From the NCBI GenBank assembly GCA_046349315.1, contig JAXMCQ010000012.1, forward strand, positions 1-64,000: 64,000 bases of DNA. The letters are read 5' to 3'. Below are positions 8,062 through 16,490 of this stretch, piece after piece. The notes below the pieces were generated by a model. It was given only the letters and a program-made list of their open reading frames with translations, had not been told where the DNA came from and did not search any database. Origin of the DNA: JAEUMG01 sp046349315. GTDB taxonomy: Bacteria; Pseudomonadota; Alphaproteobacteria; Rhizobiales; Aestuariivirgaceae. The position numbers and the translations under genes were made by a program. Positions within the stretch are counted from its first letter, which is position 1. Each line of letters opens with the position of its first letter.

Positions 8062-9420
8062 ATGACCAGCAGCGCCGCCGCGATTTCAAGGCCCAATCAG
8101 AATCTCTCTTCGGCCTTGGCCGAGGCCGAGCAACGATACATTGCCGCCAATCCCAAGAGCGCCAAGCTCAATGCGGAGGCGCGTGCCAATCTCCCCGGGG
8201 GCAATACGCGGACGACGGTGCATTTCTCGCCCTTCCCGCTCTATATCGCATCAGGCAAGGGCAGCCGGCTTACCGATTCCGATGGCCACAGCTATGTGGA
8301 CTTCATCAATGAATATACCGCGGGTGTCTTCGGCCATTCCAATCAAGTGATTGCCAGGGCGATTACCGAGACGGTCGCGCAGGGTCTCAATTTCGGCGCG
8401 CCGACGCGCCATGAGATCGCGCTCTCGGCGGAAATCCGCAAGCGCTTTCCGGCCATGGAACTCCTGCGTTTCTGCAATTCCGGCACCGAAGCCAATCTTC
8501 TGGCACTAGCACTGGCGCGCGCCGTGACGGAGAAGGATTCAATCCTTGTCTTCAACGGCGCCTATCATGGCTCGCTTTTCTATTTCAGCCACGGGGCCTC
8601 ACCACTCAACATGCCGATGCCGGTCGTGACCTCGACCTATAATGACATCGACAAGATGAAGCGAGATGTCGCAGCCAACGCAAGAGATCTCGCCGCGGTC
8701 ATCATTGAGCCGATGCAGGGCGGCGCTGGTGCGCTGCCGGCAGATCGCGATTTCATCACGGCCCTGCGCGATGCAACCAAGCAACATGGCGTGCTTCTCA
8801 TCTTTGACGAAGTCATGACGTCGCGCACCCATGTTGGCGGCATGCAAGCCTATTTCGGCGTGAGGCCCGATCTCGTGACACTGGGCAAGTACATTGCCGG
8901 CGGATTGACGATCGGCGCCTTTGGCGGGCGCGCCGATCTCATGAGCCGTTTCGATCCCGCGCGCCCCGATGCCTTTCCACATGGCGGCACGTTCAACAAC
9001 AATGTCGTTGCCATGGCTGCCGGCTGTGCCGCGCTGACAGAGCTTCTGACCGCCGACAATCTCAACCGAATGAACGCGCTCGGCGATCGTCTGCGCGGGC
9101 GCCTCACCGGGCTTGCCGCCAAACACGATCTGCCCATGCTGGTGACGGGTTTCGGCTCGATCTTCGGCATCCACTTCCATCAAGGTGCTGCGCGCAATAT
9201 CGACGATCTCGATCGCGGCGAGACGGGTCGCGAGCGCGCGGTCGCCGATCTCAAGAAGCTTTTCCATCTCGATATGATCGCCGCGGGGCACTATATTTCG
9301 CGGCGGATCATGGGCAATCTGTCGCTCGAGACAAGCGTTCAGGAAACAGACAGTTTTGTCGAAGCGGTGGATGAATTCCTGGTCAATCGCGGATCGTTGA
9401 TGCGCGACGCGTTCGCGTAA
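8062..9420 (+). CDS. Class III aminotransferase (glutamate-1-semialdehyde aminomutase-like)
   Basis: A 452-residue class III PLP aminotransferase related to HemL-type aminomutases. The ATG at 8062 follows the upstream hairpin and is preferred over an in-frame extension that overlaps the previous gene. Features: FCNSGTEANLLALALARA (cofactor phosphate region), FNGAYHGS, the PLP-contacting Asp in LLIFDEVMTSR, and the Schiff-base lysine in LVTLGKYIAGGLTIGAFGG. Sited between a polyamine-type binding protein and its permeases, it more likely deaminates an imported amino compound than serves haem synthesis. An expected product would be a semialdehyde or keto acid feeding the adjacent oxidoreductase/BKACE steps; that order is inference. 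Confidence 0.88.
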   Translation: MTSSAAAISRPNQNLSSALAEAEQRYIAANPKSAKLNAEARANLPGGNTRTTVHFSPFPLYIASGKGSRLTDSDGHSYVDFINEYTAGVFGHSNQVIARAITETVAQGLNFGAPTRHEIALSAEIRKRFPAMELLRFCNSGTEANLLALALARAVTEKDSILVFNGAYHGSLFYFSHGASPLNMPMPVVTSTYNDIDKMKRDVAANARDLAAVIIEPMQGGAGALPADRDFITALRDATKQHGVLLIFDEVMTSRTHVGGMQAYFGVRPDLVTLGKYIAGGLTIGAFGGRADLMSRFDPARPDAFPHGGTFNNNVVAMAAGCAALTELLTADNLNRMNALGDRLRGRLTGLAAKHDLPMLVTGFGSIFGIHFHQGAARNIDDLDRGETGRERAVADLKKLFHLDMIAAGHYISRRIMGNLSLETSVQETDSFVEAVDEFLVNRGSLMRDAFA

Positions 9421-9423
9421 GTC

Positions 9424-10146
9424 TCAGAGACGCGCGCCGATGATCTTCGCCGCGTCCTCGATATCGCCGACGATCGCGGCGCGCACTTCGCCCGGTTTCT
9501 TCTTCTTCAGGCCTTCGAGCGCGCGGTGATGATGGACATAGACCGAGATCTTCTTAGCCGCGAAGACCTGCTGCTGCAGATTGAGCAGGGGGCCAACCTG
9601 GAGCCAGAGCGACTCGATCATCTTGACCAGCACCGGCATGCCGGACGCGCGATAGAGGCCGAAGTGGAATTCGCGGTTCCACTCGAGAATGTCGGCCGGG
9701 GTCGCGTTCGGGCTCGTTTCCATCAACTCGGTCATGCGTGCCAAAGTATCATAACCCTGAGGCGTGACATGACGCGCACCTTCTTCGGCGGCGAGGCCCT
9801 CGAGAGACGTCCTGATGCGGGTGATCTCGTGGAACCGTTCGGCGGTAAAAAGCGGCAGCGCGACGCTGCGATTGGGCAGCAGGACGAGAACATGCTCGGC
9901 GACCAATCGGCGCAGCGCTTCGCGTACCGGCATGATGCTGATGCCGAAGGAGTGCGCGAGCGAGCGAATGGTCATCGTGGAGCCTGGCGCGATCTTGCCG
10001 GAAATCAGCGCCTGCTTGAGTTCCTCATAGACTTCCTCATTCAGCGTCGAGCGCGCCAGTTTCGGCACATCGAAACCGGAATCGGCCGGTGGCGGGGGTG
10101 TGTCGCGCTTTGAAGGCTTGAGAGATCGGAGAGGGGATTTCGGCAC
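9424..10146 (-). CDS. GntR-family transcriptional regulator (FCD domain)
   Basis: A 240-residue regulator with an N-terminal winged helix (LNEEVYEELKQALISGKIAPGS, then GISIMPVREALRRLVAEHVL around residues 35-90) and a C-terminal all-helical FCD ligand domain (RTSLEGLAAEEGA, FHFGLYRASGMPVLVKMIESLW). FCD regulators usually respond to small carboxylates or amino-acid derivatives. It converges on the aminotransferase gene (3 bp apart) and diverges from the permease operon. The palindrome GTGATCAC at both divergent promoters of this locus is its likely target. Confidence 0.9.
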   Translation of the reverse strand: MPKSPLRSLKPSKRDTPPPPADSGFDVPKLARSTLNEEVYEELKQALISGKIAPGSTMTIRSLAHSFGISIMPVREALRRLVAEHVLVLLPNRSVALPLFTAERFHEITRIRTSLEGLAAEEGARHVTPQGYDTLARMTELMETSPNATPADILEWNREFHFGLYRASGMPVLVKMIESLWLQVGPLLNLQQQVFAAKKISVYVHHHRALEGLKKKKPGEVRAAIVGDIEDAAKIIGARL

Positions 10147-10191
10147 GGGGACAGGGTTTCAGAATCGCCAGAATGCTGCATAGTGTAATAA

Positions 10192-10199
10192 GTGATCAC
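10192..10199. promoter_or_regulatory. GTGATCAC operator half-palindrome upstream of permeases
   Basis: GTGATCAC within AAGTGATCACAGA, matching the core of the 18-bp palindrome at 6844-6861. It lies 45 bases from the GntR start and overlaps the first possible GTG of the permease gene, so it could repress both GntR and permease transcription. Confidence 0.5.
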
Positions 10200-11460
10200 A
10201 GAGAACACAATCAAATTGGAAAGAGCGTCCCCAGCCTATGGGTGGGAGGGCGCGGCCGCGGTCAAAAGGGCGGTGGACCGTGTCCGCCGCCGCCGGCTCG
10301 TCGGCGATCTGTTCCTGGTCACGCCGCTGTTCCTGTTTCTGATCGTGGTCTTCGCGGCGCCGATTGCATTCTTCATGTATCGGGCGGTCGACAACAATTT
10401 GCTCTATCGGAGTTTTCCCAATACCCATGCTGCACTTGCCGATTGGGAAAGCCCGGCTCCGGTGCCGGAAGCGGCCTATCAGGCGCTTGCCGCTGATATC
10501 AAGGCGATTGCCGATCCGGCTGAGGTCGCCGTCGTCGCGCGCAATCTCAATAACTTCGAAGAAGGCTATCGCAGCCTGTTGATGAAGTCGGCGAACAAGA
10601 TGCCGGAACAGTCGCCGCTTTCGTGGCGCGATACTTTCGCGGCAATCGACAAGCGCTGGCTCGATGTTTCGCGCTGGTCGATCCTCAAACAGAATACCGG
10701 ACCGCTCACGTCGAGCTTCCTTCTTGCCGCGATTGATCTCAAACGCGAAGGCAATGGCGAGATTGTTCAGTCACCGCCGGAACGCCGCCTCTATGTGCCG
10801 CTCCTCATACGCACCTTCGAAATCAGCCTGACGGTCGCAGTGATCTGCCTCCTCGTTGGATACCCGACCGCCTATGTTCTGACCAAATTGCCGGCGCGGC
10901 TCGCCGGTCTCCTCATGATCTGCGTGCTCTTGCCCTTCTGGACGTCGCTTCTGGTGCGCACCACGGCCTGGATCATTCTTCTGCAAGGCAACGGGCCGAT
11001 CAACAGCACATTGCAATTGATGGGCATCATCCAGCAGCCTCTCGAACTTATCTTTAACCGGTTCGGAACGCTGGTTGCCATGTCGCATGTGCTGCTGCCC
11101 TATATGATCCTGCCGCTCTATGCCGTCATGAAGTCGATCCCCGAGACCCACATGCGCGCCGCATTGTCGCTTGGCGCCAATCAACGCATCGCGTTCCTGC
11201 GCATTTATCTGCCGCAGACCGCGCCCGGCATCGGCGCCGGAATGCTCCTCGTCTTCGTTCTGGCGCTTGGCTATTACATCACGCCTGCCTTGGTCGGCGG
11301 CCCGCGCGACCAGATGCTGAGCTACATGATCACCTATCACGTCAACGAGGTGGTAAACTGGGGGATGGCAGCGGCCTTGGCGCTCTTGCTGCTCGTCGCG
11401 ACCCTCATCCTGCTGCTTGTTTTCGGCAGGCTCGTGAAACTGCGTCAGTTCGTCGGATAG
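10192..11460 (+). CDS. ABC transporter permease, PotB type, with large periplasmic insertion
   Basis: Inner-membrane permease of a spermidine/putrescine-type importer, up to 422 residues. The first transmembrane helix (about residues 38-62) is followed by an extra hydrophilic segment of roughly 135 residues (about 65-200) before the standard PotB-like block, which opens YVPLLIRTFEISLTVAVICL and carries the EAA-type loop MRAALSLGANQRIAFLRIYLPQTAPGI. Usual PotB proteins have about 280-300 residues. The GTG at 10192 coincides with a putative operator; a TTG at 10216 or GTG at 10273 could be the real start. It is followed 4 bp later by the second permease. No ATPase gene follows. Confidence 0.85.
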   Translation: MITENTIKLERASPAYGWEGAAAVKRAVDRVRRRRLVGDLFLVTPLFLFLIVVFAAPIAFFMYRAVDNNLLYRSFPNTHAALADWESPAPVPEAAYQALAADIKAIADPAEVAVVARNLNNFEEGYRSLLMKSANKMPEQSPLSWRDTFAAIDKRWLDVSRWSILKQNTGPLTSSFLLAAIDLKREGNGEIVQSPPERRLYVPLLIRTFEISLTVAVICLLVGYPTAYVLTKLPARLAGLLMICVLLPFWTSLLVRTTAWIILLQGNGPINSTLQLMGIIQQPLELIFNRFGTLVAMSHVLLPYMILPLYAVMKSIPETHMRAALSLGANQRIAFLRIYLPQTAPGIGAGMLLVFVLALGYYITPALVGGPRDQMLSYMITYHVNEVVNWGMAAALALLLLVATLILLLVFGRLVKLRQFVG

Positions 11461-11464
11461 TATC

Positions 11465-12301
11465 ATGGCGCTCGGACCCTTCGCATCGGCTGAGGACCGC
11501 TTCTGGTATTATCTGTCTCGCGCGGTCTGCTTCGGCACGCTGATCTTCCTGGTCGCGCCGATCCTCATCATCGTGCCGATGTCGTTTACCTCCGGCAATC
11601 TCCTGGTCTTTCCGCTGCCGGGCTTCTCGACGCGCTGGTATGAGAGCCTCGCTGAAGGCAGCGCCTGGACGGATGCCGCCAAGAACAGTCTGTTCATCGG
11701 ATTGTCCGCGACGCTGCTGGCGATGATCCTCGGCGTCATGGCAGCGACGGGTCTCGCCCGGGCAAACTTCGCCCTGAAGCCGGTGCTCATCGCGCTCATC
11801 CTGTCGCCCGTGCTGATGCCGATCGTCATCACTGCGGTGGGCATGTATTTCTTCTTCGCCGGCATCGGCTTGAGCGGCACCTATCTCGGGCTCATCCTCG
11901 CACACACGGCATTGGGTGTGCCCTTTGTGGTGATCACGGTGCTCGCCTCACTCGAGGGCTTCGATCACAACCTCACCAAGGCGGCAGCGACGCTCGGCGC
12001 CTCGCCATTGACTGCCTTCCGGAAGGTGACGCTTCCCATCATCTTTCCTGGCATCGCTTCGGGCGGCCTCTTCGCCTTCGTCACGTCCTTCGACGAGATC
12101 GTCGTCACGCTCTTCCTTGCCGCACCGACGCAACGCACGTTGCCGCGACAGATCTTCAGCGGGGTTCGCGAATATGTGAGCCCTGGCATCGCGGCGGTTG
12201 CTACGCTGCTTGTGCTTCTCTCGGCAGCGCTGCTGATCACCGTTCAATTGCTGGAACGGCGCAGCCGGCGCTTGCGCGGAACGCTCGCCGCCGAACGCTG
12301 A
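11465..12301 (+). CDS. ABC transporter permease, PotC type
   Basis: A 278-residue inner-membrane permease pairing with the PotB-type protein. About six hydrophobic helices are visible, the first at roughly residues 18-42. The cytoplasmic EAA loop that contacts the ATPase reads LTKAAATLGASPLTAFRKVTLPIIFPGI, and the C-terminus is arginine-rich. It starts 4 bp after the upstream permease, so the two are co-translated. The transporter would need an ATPase from elsewhere in the genome, because the next gene is convergent and unrelated. Confidence 0.9.
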   Translation: MALGPFASAEDRFWYYLSRAVCFGTLIFLVAPILIIVPMSFTSGNLLVFPLPGFSTRWYESLAEGSAWTDAAKNSLFIGLSATLLAMILGVMAATGLARANFALKPVLIALILSPVLMPIVITAVGMYFFFAGIGLSGTYLGLILAHTALGVPFVVITVLASLEGFDHNLTKAAATLGASPLTAFRKVTLPIIFPGIASGGLFAFVTSFDEIVVTLFLAAPTQRTLPRQIFSGVREYVSPGIAAVATLLVLLSAALLITVQLLERRSRRLRGTLAAER

Positions 12302-12313
12302 GCAGCAATTGCG

Positions 12314-14089
12314 CTATACAAGGCCTGCCGCGCGCAAATCGGCGACGAAGGCGTCGAGCAGACGATCATCATTGAACGGTCGCGACTTCACCCATTCGGC
12401 GGTCGAGAATGACGGATCGAGCAGGAGTACGCGATCGGCGGCGCGGCGCGCCTCGTCCTGCTTGCCCTGCCGATTGAGCGCTACCGCCAGCCCGATCCAG
12501 GCGCGAACATATTTGGCGTGGTGCTCGAGCACTTCGCGATAGATGTGCTCGGCCTCCTCGTTGTTTCCTAACGCCAAGTGCGACAGGCCCATATTGGAGG
12601 GAATCCACGCAGGTGAATGAGCGCTCAATGACAGGGCCCGCGTGTAAGAACCGATCGCGGCGCGGAAGTCGCCCATCAGGTCGAAGAGCGCGCCCTGGTA
12701 GCCGATGATCTCGGGGCTTTGCGGGGCGACCTGCACGGCTTCCTGCATTTTTGCCCGCGCCTCATCCCAGTTCCTCTGAAAGAATCCGAGAAAAGCCTTT
12801 AGCGCCAGCACATCGGCGTTGCGGGTAGCGGTTCGCGTTGCCCGCTCGCAAAGCAGATTGGCGCGATCGAGCGAATCACGCTCGTCCTTGCTCCAACCCA
12901 ATCGAACTTCGTCGAGGTGACAAAAGGCAAGGGCGACCAGCGCGCTCAAATATTCGGGATCGAGGAGCAGTGCCTGGTCGTAGAAATCCTTCGCCTTTTC
13001 ATGGCCTTCGCGGGTGAATTGCCGCTCGATGTCATGGGCGCGCTGAAATAGATCCCAGGCCTTGCCGGACTTCGTGCCACGGCGGACGAGCTGTGCCTGC
13101 TCGCCTTCGGTCAGTGCCAATTGCAGGGCCGCTACGATCTCGCGCGAAATCTGGTCCTGGACATCGAATGAACTCTCAAGATCGCATTCATAGCGTTCCG
13201 CCCACATGGTGAGCCCGTCGGATGTGGACGTCAGGCGCGCCATGATGCGCGAATAGGGACCGCCCATCTGGATTGTGCCGGAAAGCACATAGTCCTGGTT
13301 GCCGGCAACCGAGGCGGTCGGGTCGACCACGAGGATCGAGTTGCTGAGGCGCGAGAGAATGAGTTGGACTTCGCCGACGAGCGCGTCGGCAAAGAGCTGA
13401 CCCTTCTCGGTTGCGTTGAGGCTGCGGAACGGTTCGAGGCGAAGGGTTGGTTTCCGCAAATGCTTGAGAAGGCGCGGTGGTGTCTTGAGGTCTGCCCGTG
13501 CCGTCTCCATGAAAAGTTCATAGGCTGGCAGATAGGCGCGGTAGACCTGAAATGGTGTCTCGATATTCTTGAGCTTCTTCTGCCCCAGATCCTGGATGGT
13601 GGCGCCCTCGACGATGCTCTTCGCTGCGGATGCATGCGTGTAGAGGATGTCGCCAGGGCCGGCGAGCGACTGCAGGCGTGCCGCGACATTGATCGCATTG
13701 CCGAAATAATCATCCTCGATGACATAGACCTCGCCTGCCGCAATACCGATCTTCCAATGCCCGGCCTTGTCCTTCGGCATGTTGCGATGATGGCCGAGCA
13801 GGCGGGACTGTGCGGCGACCGAGGCCTGAAGCGCGCGGTTGAATTCCTCGAAGGTTGCGAGGATGAAATCGCCGGGTGTCTGCAACACCTTGCCCGAATG
13901 CCGCGTGATGCTGTCGGCAACAATCGCGCGAGTTTCGCGCAGTACCGAAATGCTTTTCTGCACATCCCGAAAAACGAGTTCGCTGTAGCCGACGAGATCG
14001 GCGGTAAGCACGACGAGGTTGAGGGGAAGACCGGCGGGCGACGGGCTTGAACTACTGCCAGGTTCGAATTTGCCAAAATCCGGGGACAT
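12314..14089 (-). CDS. Class III nucleotide cyclase with C-terminal TPR domain
   Basis: A 591-residue cytoplasmic protein. Residues 25-185 form a class III adenylate/guanylate cyclase domain with both metal-binding aspartates (D31 in LTADLVGYSEL, D74 in TPGDFILATFE) and the transition-state pair N134/R138 in GNAINVAARLQ, so it should be catalytic. Next comes a region like the predicted integral TolB-type N-domain found in these proteins (about 215-320), then TPR-like repeats (about 345-570; FDQALLLDPEYLSALVALA-type and SYTRALSLSAHSPAWIPSNM-type units). No transmembrane helix is evident. It diverges from a YcaO gene with a 93-bp spacer and may be a regulator of that locus, or an unrelated neighbour. 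Confidence 0.88.
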   Translation of the reverse strand: MSPDFGKFEPGSSSSPSPAGLPLNLVVLTADLVGYSELVFRDVQKSISVLRETRAIVADSITRHSGKVLQTPGDFILATFEEFNRALQASVAAQSRLLGHHRNMPKDKAGHWKIGIAAGEVYVIEDDYFGNAINVAARLQSLAGPGDILYTHASAAKSIVEGATIQDLGQKKLKNIETPFQVYRAYLPAYELFMETARADLKTPPRLLKHLRKPTLRLEPFRSLNATEKGQLFADALVGEVQLILSRLSNSILVVDPTASVAGNQDYVLSGTIQMGGPYSRIMARLTSTSDGLTMWAERYECDLESSFDVQDQISREIVAALQLALTEGEQAQLVRRGTKSGKAWDLFQRAHDIERQFTREGHEKAKDFYDQALLLDPEYLSALVALAFCHLDEVRLGWSKDERDSLDRANLLCERATRTATRNADVLALKAFLGFFQRNWDEARAKMQEAVQVAPQSPEIIGYQGALFDLMGDFRAAIGSYTRALSLSAHSPAWIPSNMGLSHLALGNNEEAEHIYREVLEHHAKYVRAWIGLAVALNRQGKQDEARRAADRVLLLDPSFSTAEWVKSRPFNDDRLLDAFVADLRAAGLV

Positions 14090-14182
14090 GCTGTGTTCGG
14101 TGTATCAGTTTGCAGTATAGGTCAGGATGGGATTTATGTCGCGGTGGGACCCGGCCGTGCCGGTGCCTAGTCTACCATCATC

Positions 14183-15367
14183 ATGGCTTGTGAAGAATTT
14201 ATCGCGAAGTTGATTCATCTGGATGCGGGCGATGGGTGCCCTATCCATGTCGCAGCGGCAATCATGAAGCCCGACAAGCGCGGCAAAACGCGGGTTGTCA
14301 GCGGTCGCGGGATAAATGCCGAGGAGGCGGAGCGTCGCTGTATTGCCGAAGCCGCCGAGCGACATGGGGCAGTCTTCGATTCGGACCATTCCCTAGTCTA
14401 CGCCTCGCTGGATGAACTGGGGATGTCCGCCGTTGACCCCAATTCGCTGCTGCTGATCTCGGAGGCACAATATGCTTCTGCCACTGCCTGGAATCAAACG
14501 GTCGAGACCGATCATCGGCTTCCGGCGCGCTTCGATCGCAAGGCGAAAATCGCTTGGACGCCGGCGAACGAGGTTGCCGGCGGCAACACGGTCTACGTCC
14601 CTGCGGCGCATGTCTATCTGGGTTATCCCGACGCCGTGAGCGACGGCTTTCCGGTTCCCGATTCAAGCGGGCTTGCGGCTGGCGGGAGCCTCGCCGCAGC
14701 GCTTGATCGTGCACTTCTCGAGCTCGTCGAACGCGATGCCGTCGCGATCTGGTGGTATTCAAGGGAACAGCGGCCCGAACTTAAGATCGATTCCGGCGAG
14801 GCTCCCTTGCTTGACGCATTCGCGGATTGGGTGCGGCGAACCGATCGCCGGTTCTGGATTCTCGATCTCAGTCATGATCTTCGTCTTCCTGTCGCGGCCG
14901 CGATTTCCTGCGACCGCCATGGGCGCAATCTGTCCTTCGGATTCGCGGCGGGACGGAGTCGCGGGGAAGCTGCGAGCTCGGCGCTCGGCGAGTTGGTGCA
15001 ATTCGACCTCACCAAGAGGTTGCAGGCGGGACAAAACCCTCCTCCCCCTCCGCATTTTCTGAACTGGTGCGGAACCGCTGCGATCGAGAATCATGTCTTT
15101 CTCAGTCCTCACCCCACACCGCACGATTCCAGCGAGGGCCGATCAGATATCATAGCCGCGCTGTCGCATGCGGGTTTGAGGCCATTATTCGTCGACCTCT
15201 CCCGAGACGCTGGAGAATTAAATGTGGTGCGCGCCATCGTGCCGGGTCTACGACCCATATGGCCGCGATTTGCGCCGGGACGGCTCTATGACGTACCTTT
15301 TCTACTCGATTGGCATCGCTACAAATTGACCGAATCGGAACTCAATCCGGTACCGATACTTTACTGA
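14183..15367 (+). CDS. YcaO-domain protein (ATP-dependent cyclodehydratase family)
   Basis: A 394-residue YcaO protein. YcaO enzymes use ATP to phosphorylate a peptide backbone amide, making azolines, thioamides or amidines in ribosomal peptides; E. coli YcaO itself aids RimO. Nucleotide-site signatures are visible: E56-x-x-E59-R60 in CIAEAAERHG and E180-x-x-E183-R184-D in LLELVERDAVAIWWY. The C-terminus is short and proline-containing (NPVPILY), recalling the PxP-type tails of azoline-forming members. No ThiF/E1-like partner, TfuA, dehydrogenase or fused RRE domain is found nearby. An acetyltransferase and a 120-residue small protein follow on the same strand. Family certain; product unknown. 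Confidence 0.9.
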   Translation: MACEEFIAKLIHLDAGDGCPIHVAAAIMKPDKRGKTRVVSGRGINAEEAERRCIAEAAERHGAVFDSDHSLVYASLDELGMSAVDPNSLLLISEAQYASATAWNQTVETDHRLPARFDRKAKIAWTPANEVAGGNTVYVPAAHVYLGYPDAVSDGFPVPDSSGLAAGGSLAAALDRALLELVERDAVAIWWYSREQRPELKIDSGEAPLLDAFADWVRRTDRRFWILDLSHDLRLPVAAAISCDRHGRNLSFGFAAGRSRGEAASSALGELVQFDLTKRLQAGQNPPPPPHFLNWCGTAAIENHVFLSPHPTPHDSSEGRSDIIAALSHAGLRPLFVDLSRDAGELNVVRAIVPGLRPIWPRFAPGRLYDVPFLLDWHRYKLTESELNPVPILY

Positions 15368-15416
15368 TGTCTGGCTATCCGCATGGAGCGGAGGCCAAGC
15401 TAATTGCAGAGGCGAC

Positions 15417-16022
15417 ATGGCTGTTGATTTCAGTCTGAGGCCTGCGACGCGCGAGGACGCGGTCGACCTTGCAATCCTCATGGACATGGCGAGCCGAGGA
15501 CTTGTGAGCTGGCTGTGGAGTACGATTGCCGAGCCCGGCCAGTCGGCGCTCGAGGTCGGCCGCGAGCGGCTTCGCGACCGCGCCGACCTTCCATCTCATT
15601 ACCAACGCTGGTTCGTTGCGGAGCGGGATGGCGAGGTCGCGGGCGGTTTCGCCGGCTATGTCGTGCCTGATCCTTACGATGCCGGCGATGTCAGCGACCT
15701 GCCGGATGTCTATGGCCCGTTGCTTGAGCTGGAGGCTTTGGCTGCAGGGTCCTGGTTTCTCATGGCGATTGCCGTCTATCCCGATTTCCGCCGGCATGGA
15801 TTGGGATCGCGGCTGTTAGAGGAGGCGATCGCCGCCGCACGGCAATCATCTGTCGAGCAAGTCTCCCTAACTGTGAGTACGGTCAACGATACTGCGCGCC
15901 GCCTCTATGAGCGTCACGGTTTTCGCGAAAGCGCTCGCCGTCGCGCCATCGGCTTTCCGGGCTCCGGCGATATTGGCGACTGGATGCTTCTTTCGCAAAA
16001 AGTTGGAGAACGGCGAGGCTAA
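15417..16022 (+). CDS. GNAT-family N-acetyltransferase
   Basis: A 201-residue acetyl-CoA-dependent N-acyltransferase. The acetyl-CoA loop is visible as YPDFRRHGLGSRLLEEA (Arg-x-x-Gly-x-Gly/Ala pattern), followed by LTVSTVNDTARRLYERHGF, the usual motif B. Residues 1-110 form the substrate side. It begins 49 bp after the YcaO stop on the same strand with GAGG ahead of the ATG. It could tailor a YcaO-modified peptide or provide self-protection, but single GNAT genes are so common that the link is weak. Confidence 0.85.
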   Translation: MAVDFSLRPATREDAVDLAILMDMASRGLVSWLWSTIAEPGQSALEVGRERLRDRADLPSHYQRWFVAERDGEVAGGFAGYVVPDPYDAGDVSDLPDVYGPLLELEALAAGSWFLMAIAVYPDFRRHGLGSRLLEEAIAAARQSSVEQVSLTVSTVNDTARRLYERHGFRESARRRAIGFPGSGDIGDWMLLSQKVGERRG

Positions 16023-16127
16023 TATCTCGGTGCTGGCGTTGCTCACGAGAAACAACTAACGTCAGCAAAGTGTGTCGACTTCCGTCCAGACTGTGGATGG
16101 CTGAGGGACGATGTGGGAGGAGTTGCG

Positions 16128-16490
16128 ATGGCCAGGGCCAGGGTACGGCGTGACAAGAATGCTGCTGATCTCAGCGATATCATTTTAGCAGAGTGGTTTC
16201 GTTTGCTTGATCCAACAGAGCCGACTACACCGGCGGGCAAACAGGCGGCGATGGATCGCTTCGTTGCGAATGCCGATGTCGATTCTCTGTCCGCGGCTTT
16301 CGGAAAGGTTCTCGACAATGCTGTCTGCGAGGCCGTAGTCGATGGCGACGGGTCGGCGGCGGCGCCGGTGATCGTCGTTGTCCCCCGCCCGCCGCGGCTG
16401 GGCCAAAAGGAACTCTACGAATATCTGGACTCGAACTCGGATTTTCGCGCGGGAATGGGCGCGGCGATATTGTTCGGTTGTGGTCGCTAG
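16128..16490 (+). CDS. Hypothetical 120-residue protein; candidate YcaO substrate
   Basis: Not recognised with certainty. The ATG at 16128 is chosen because GGGAGG lies seven bases upstream (16115-16120). The N-terminus is basic (MARARVRRDKN), the middle predicted helical and acidic (LSDIILAEWFRLLDP, then AAMDRFVANADVD), then a strand-like VIVVVPRPP, and the tail ends MGAAILFGCGR. A leader-like body with a short Gly/Cys tail recalls putative modified-peptide families found beside YcaO genes, but only two cysteines are present and few Ser/Thr lie in the tail. It is third in a same-strand series with YcaO and GNAT. Its stop codon directly abuts that of the opposite-strand gene. Confidence 0.6.
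   Translation: MARARVRRDKNAADLSDIILAEWFRLLDPTEPTTPAGKQAAMDRFVANADVDSLSAAFGKVLDNAVCEAVVDGDGSAAAPVIVVVPRPPRLGQKELYEYLDSNSDFRAGMGAAILFGCGR

Noticed and set aside
8062..9420. Housekeeping hemL (glutamate-1-semialdehyde aminomutase)
   Set aside because: Alphaproteobacteria make aminolevulinate by HemA condensation, and the gene lies inside a transporter locus.
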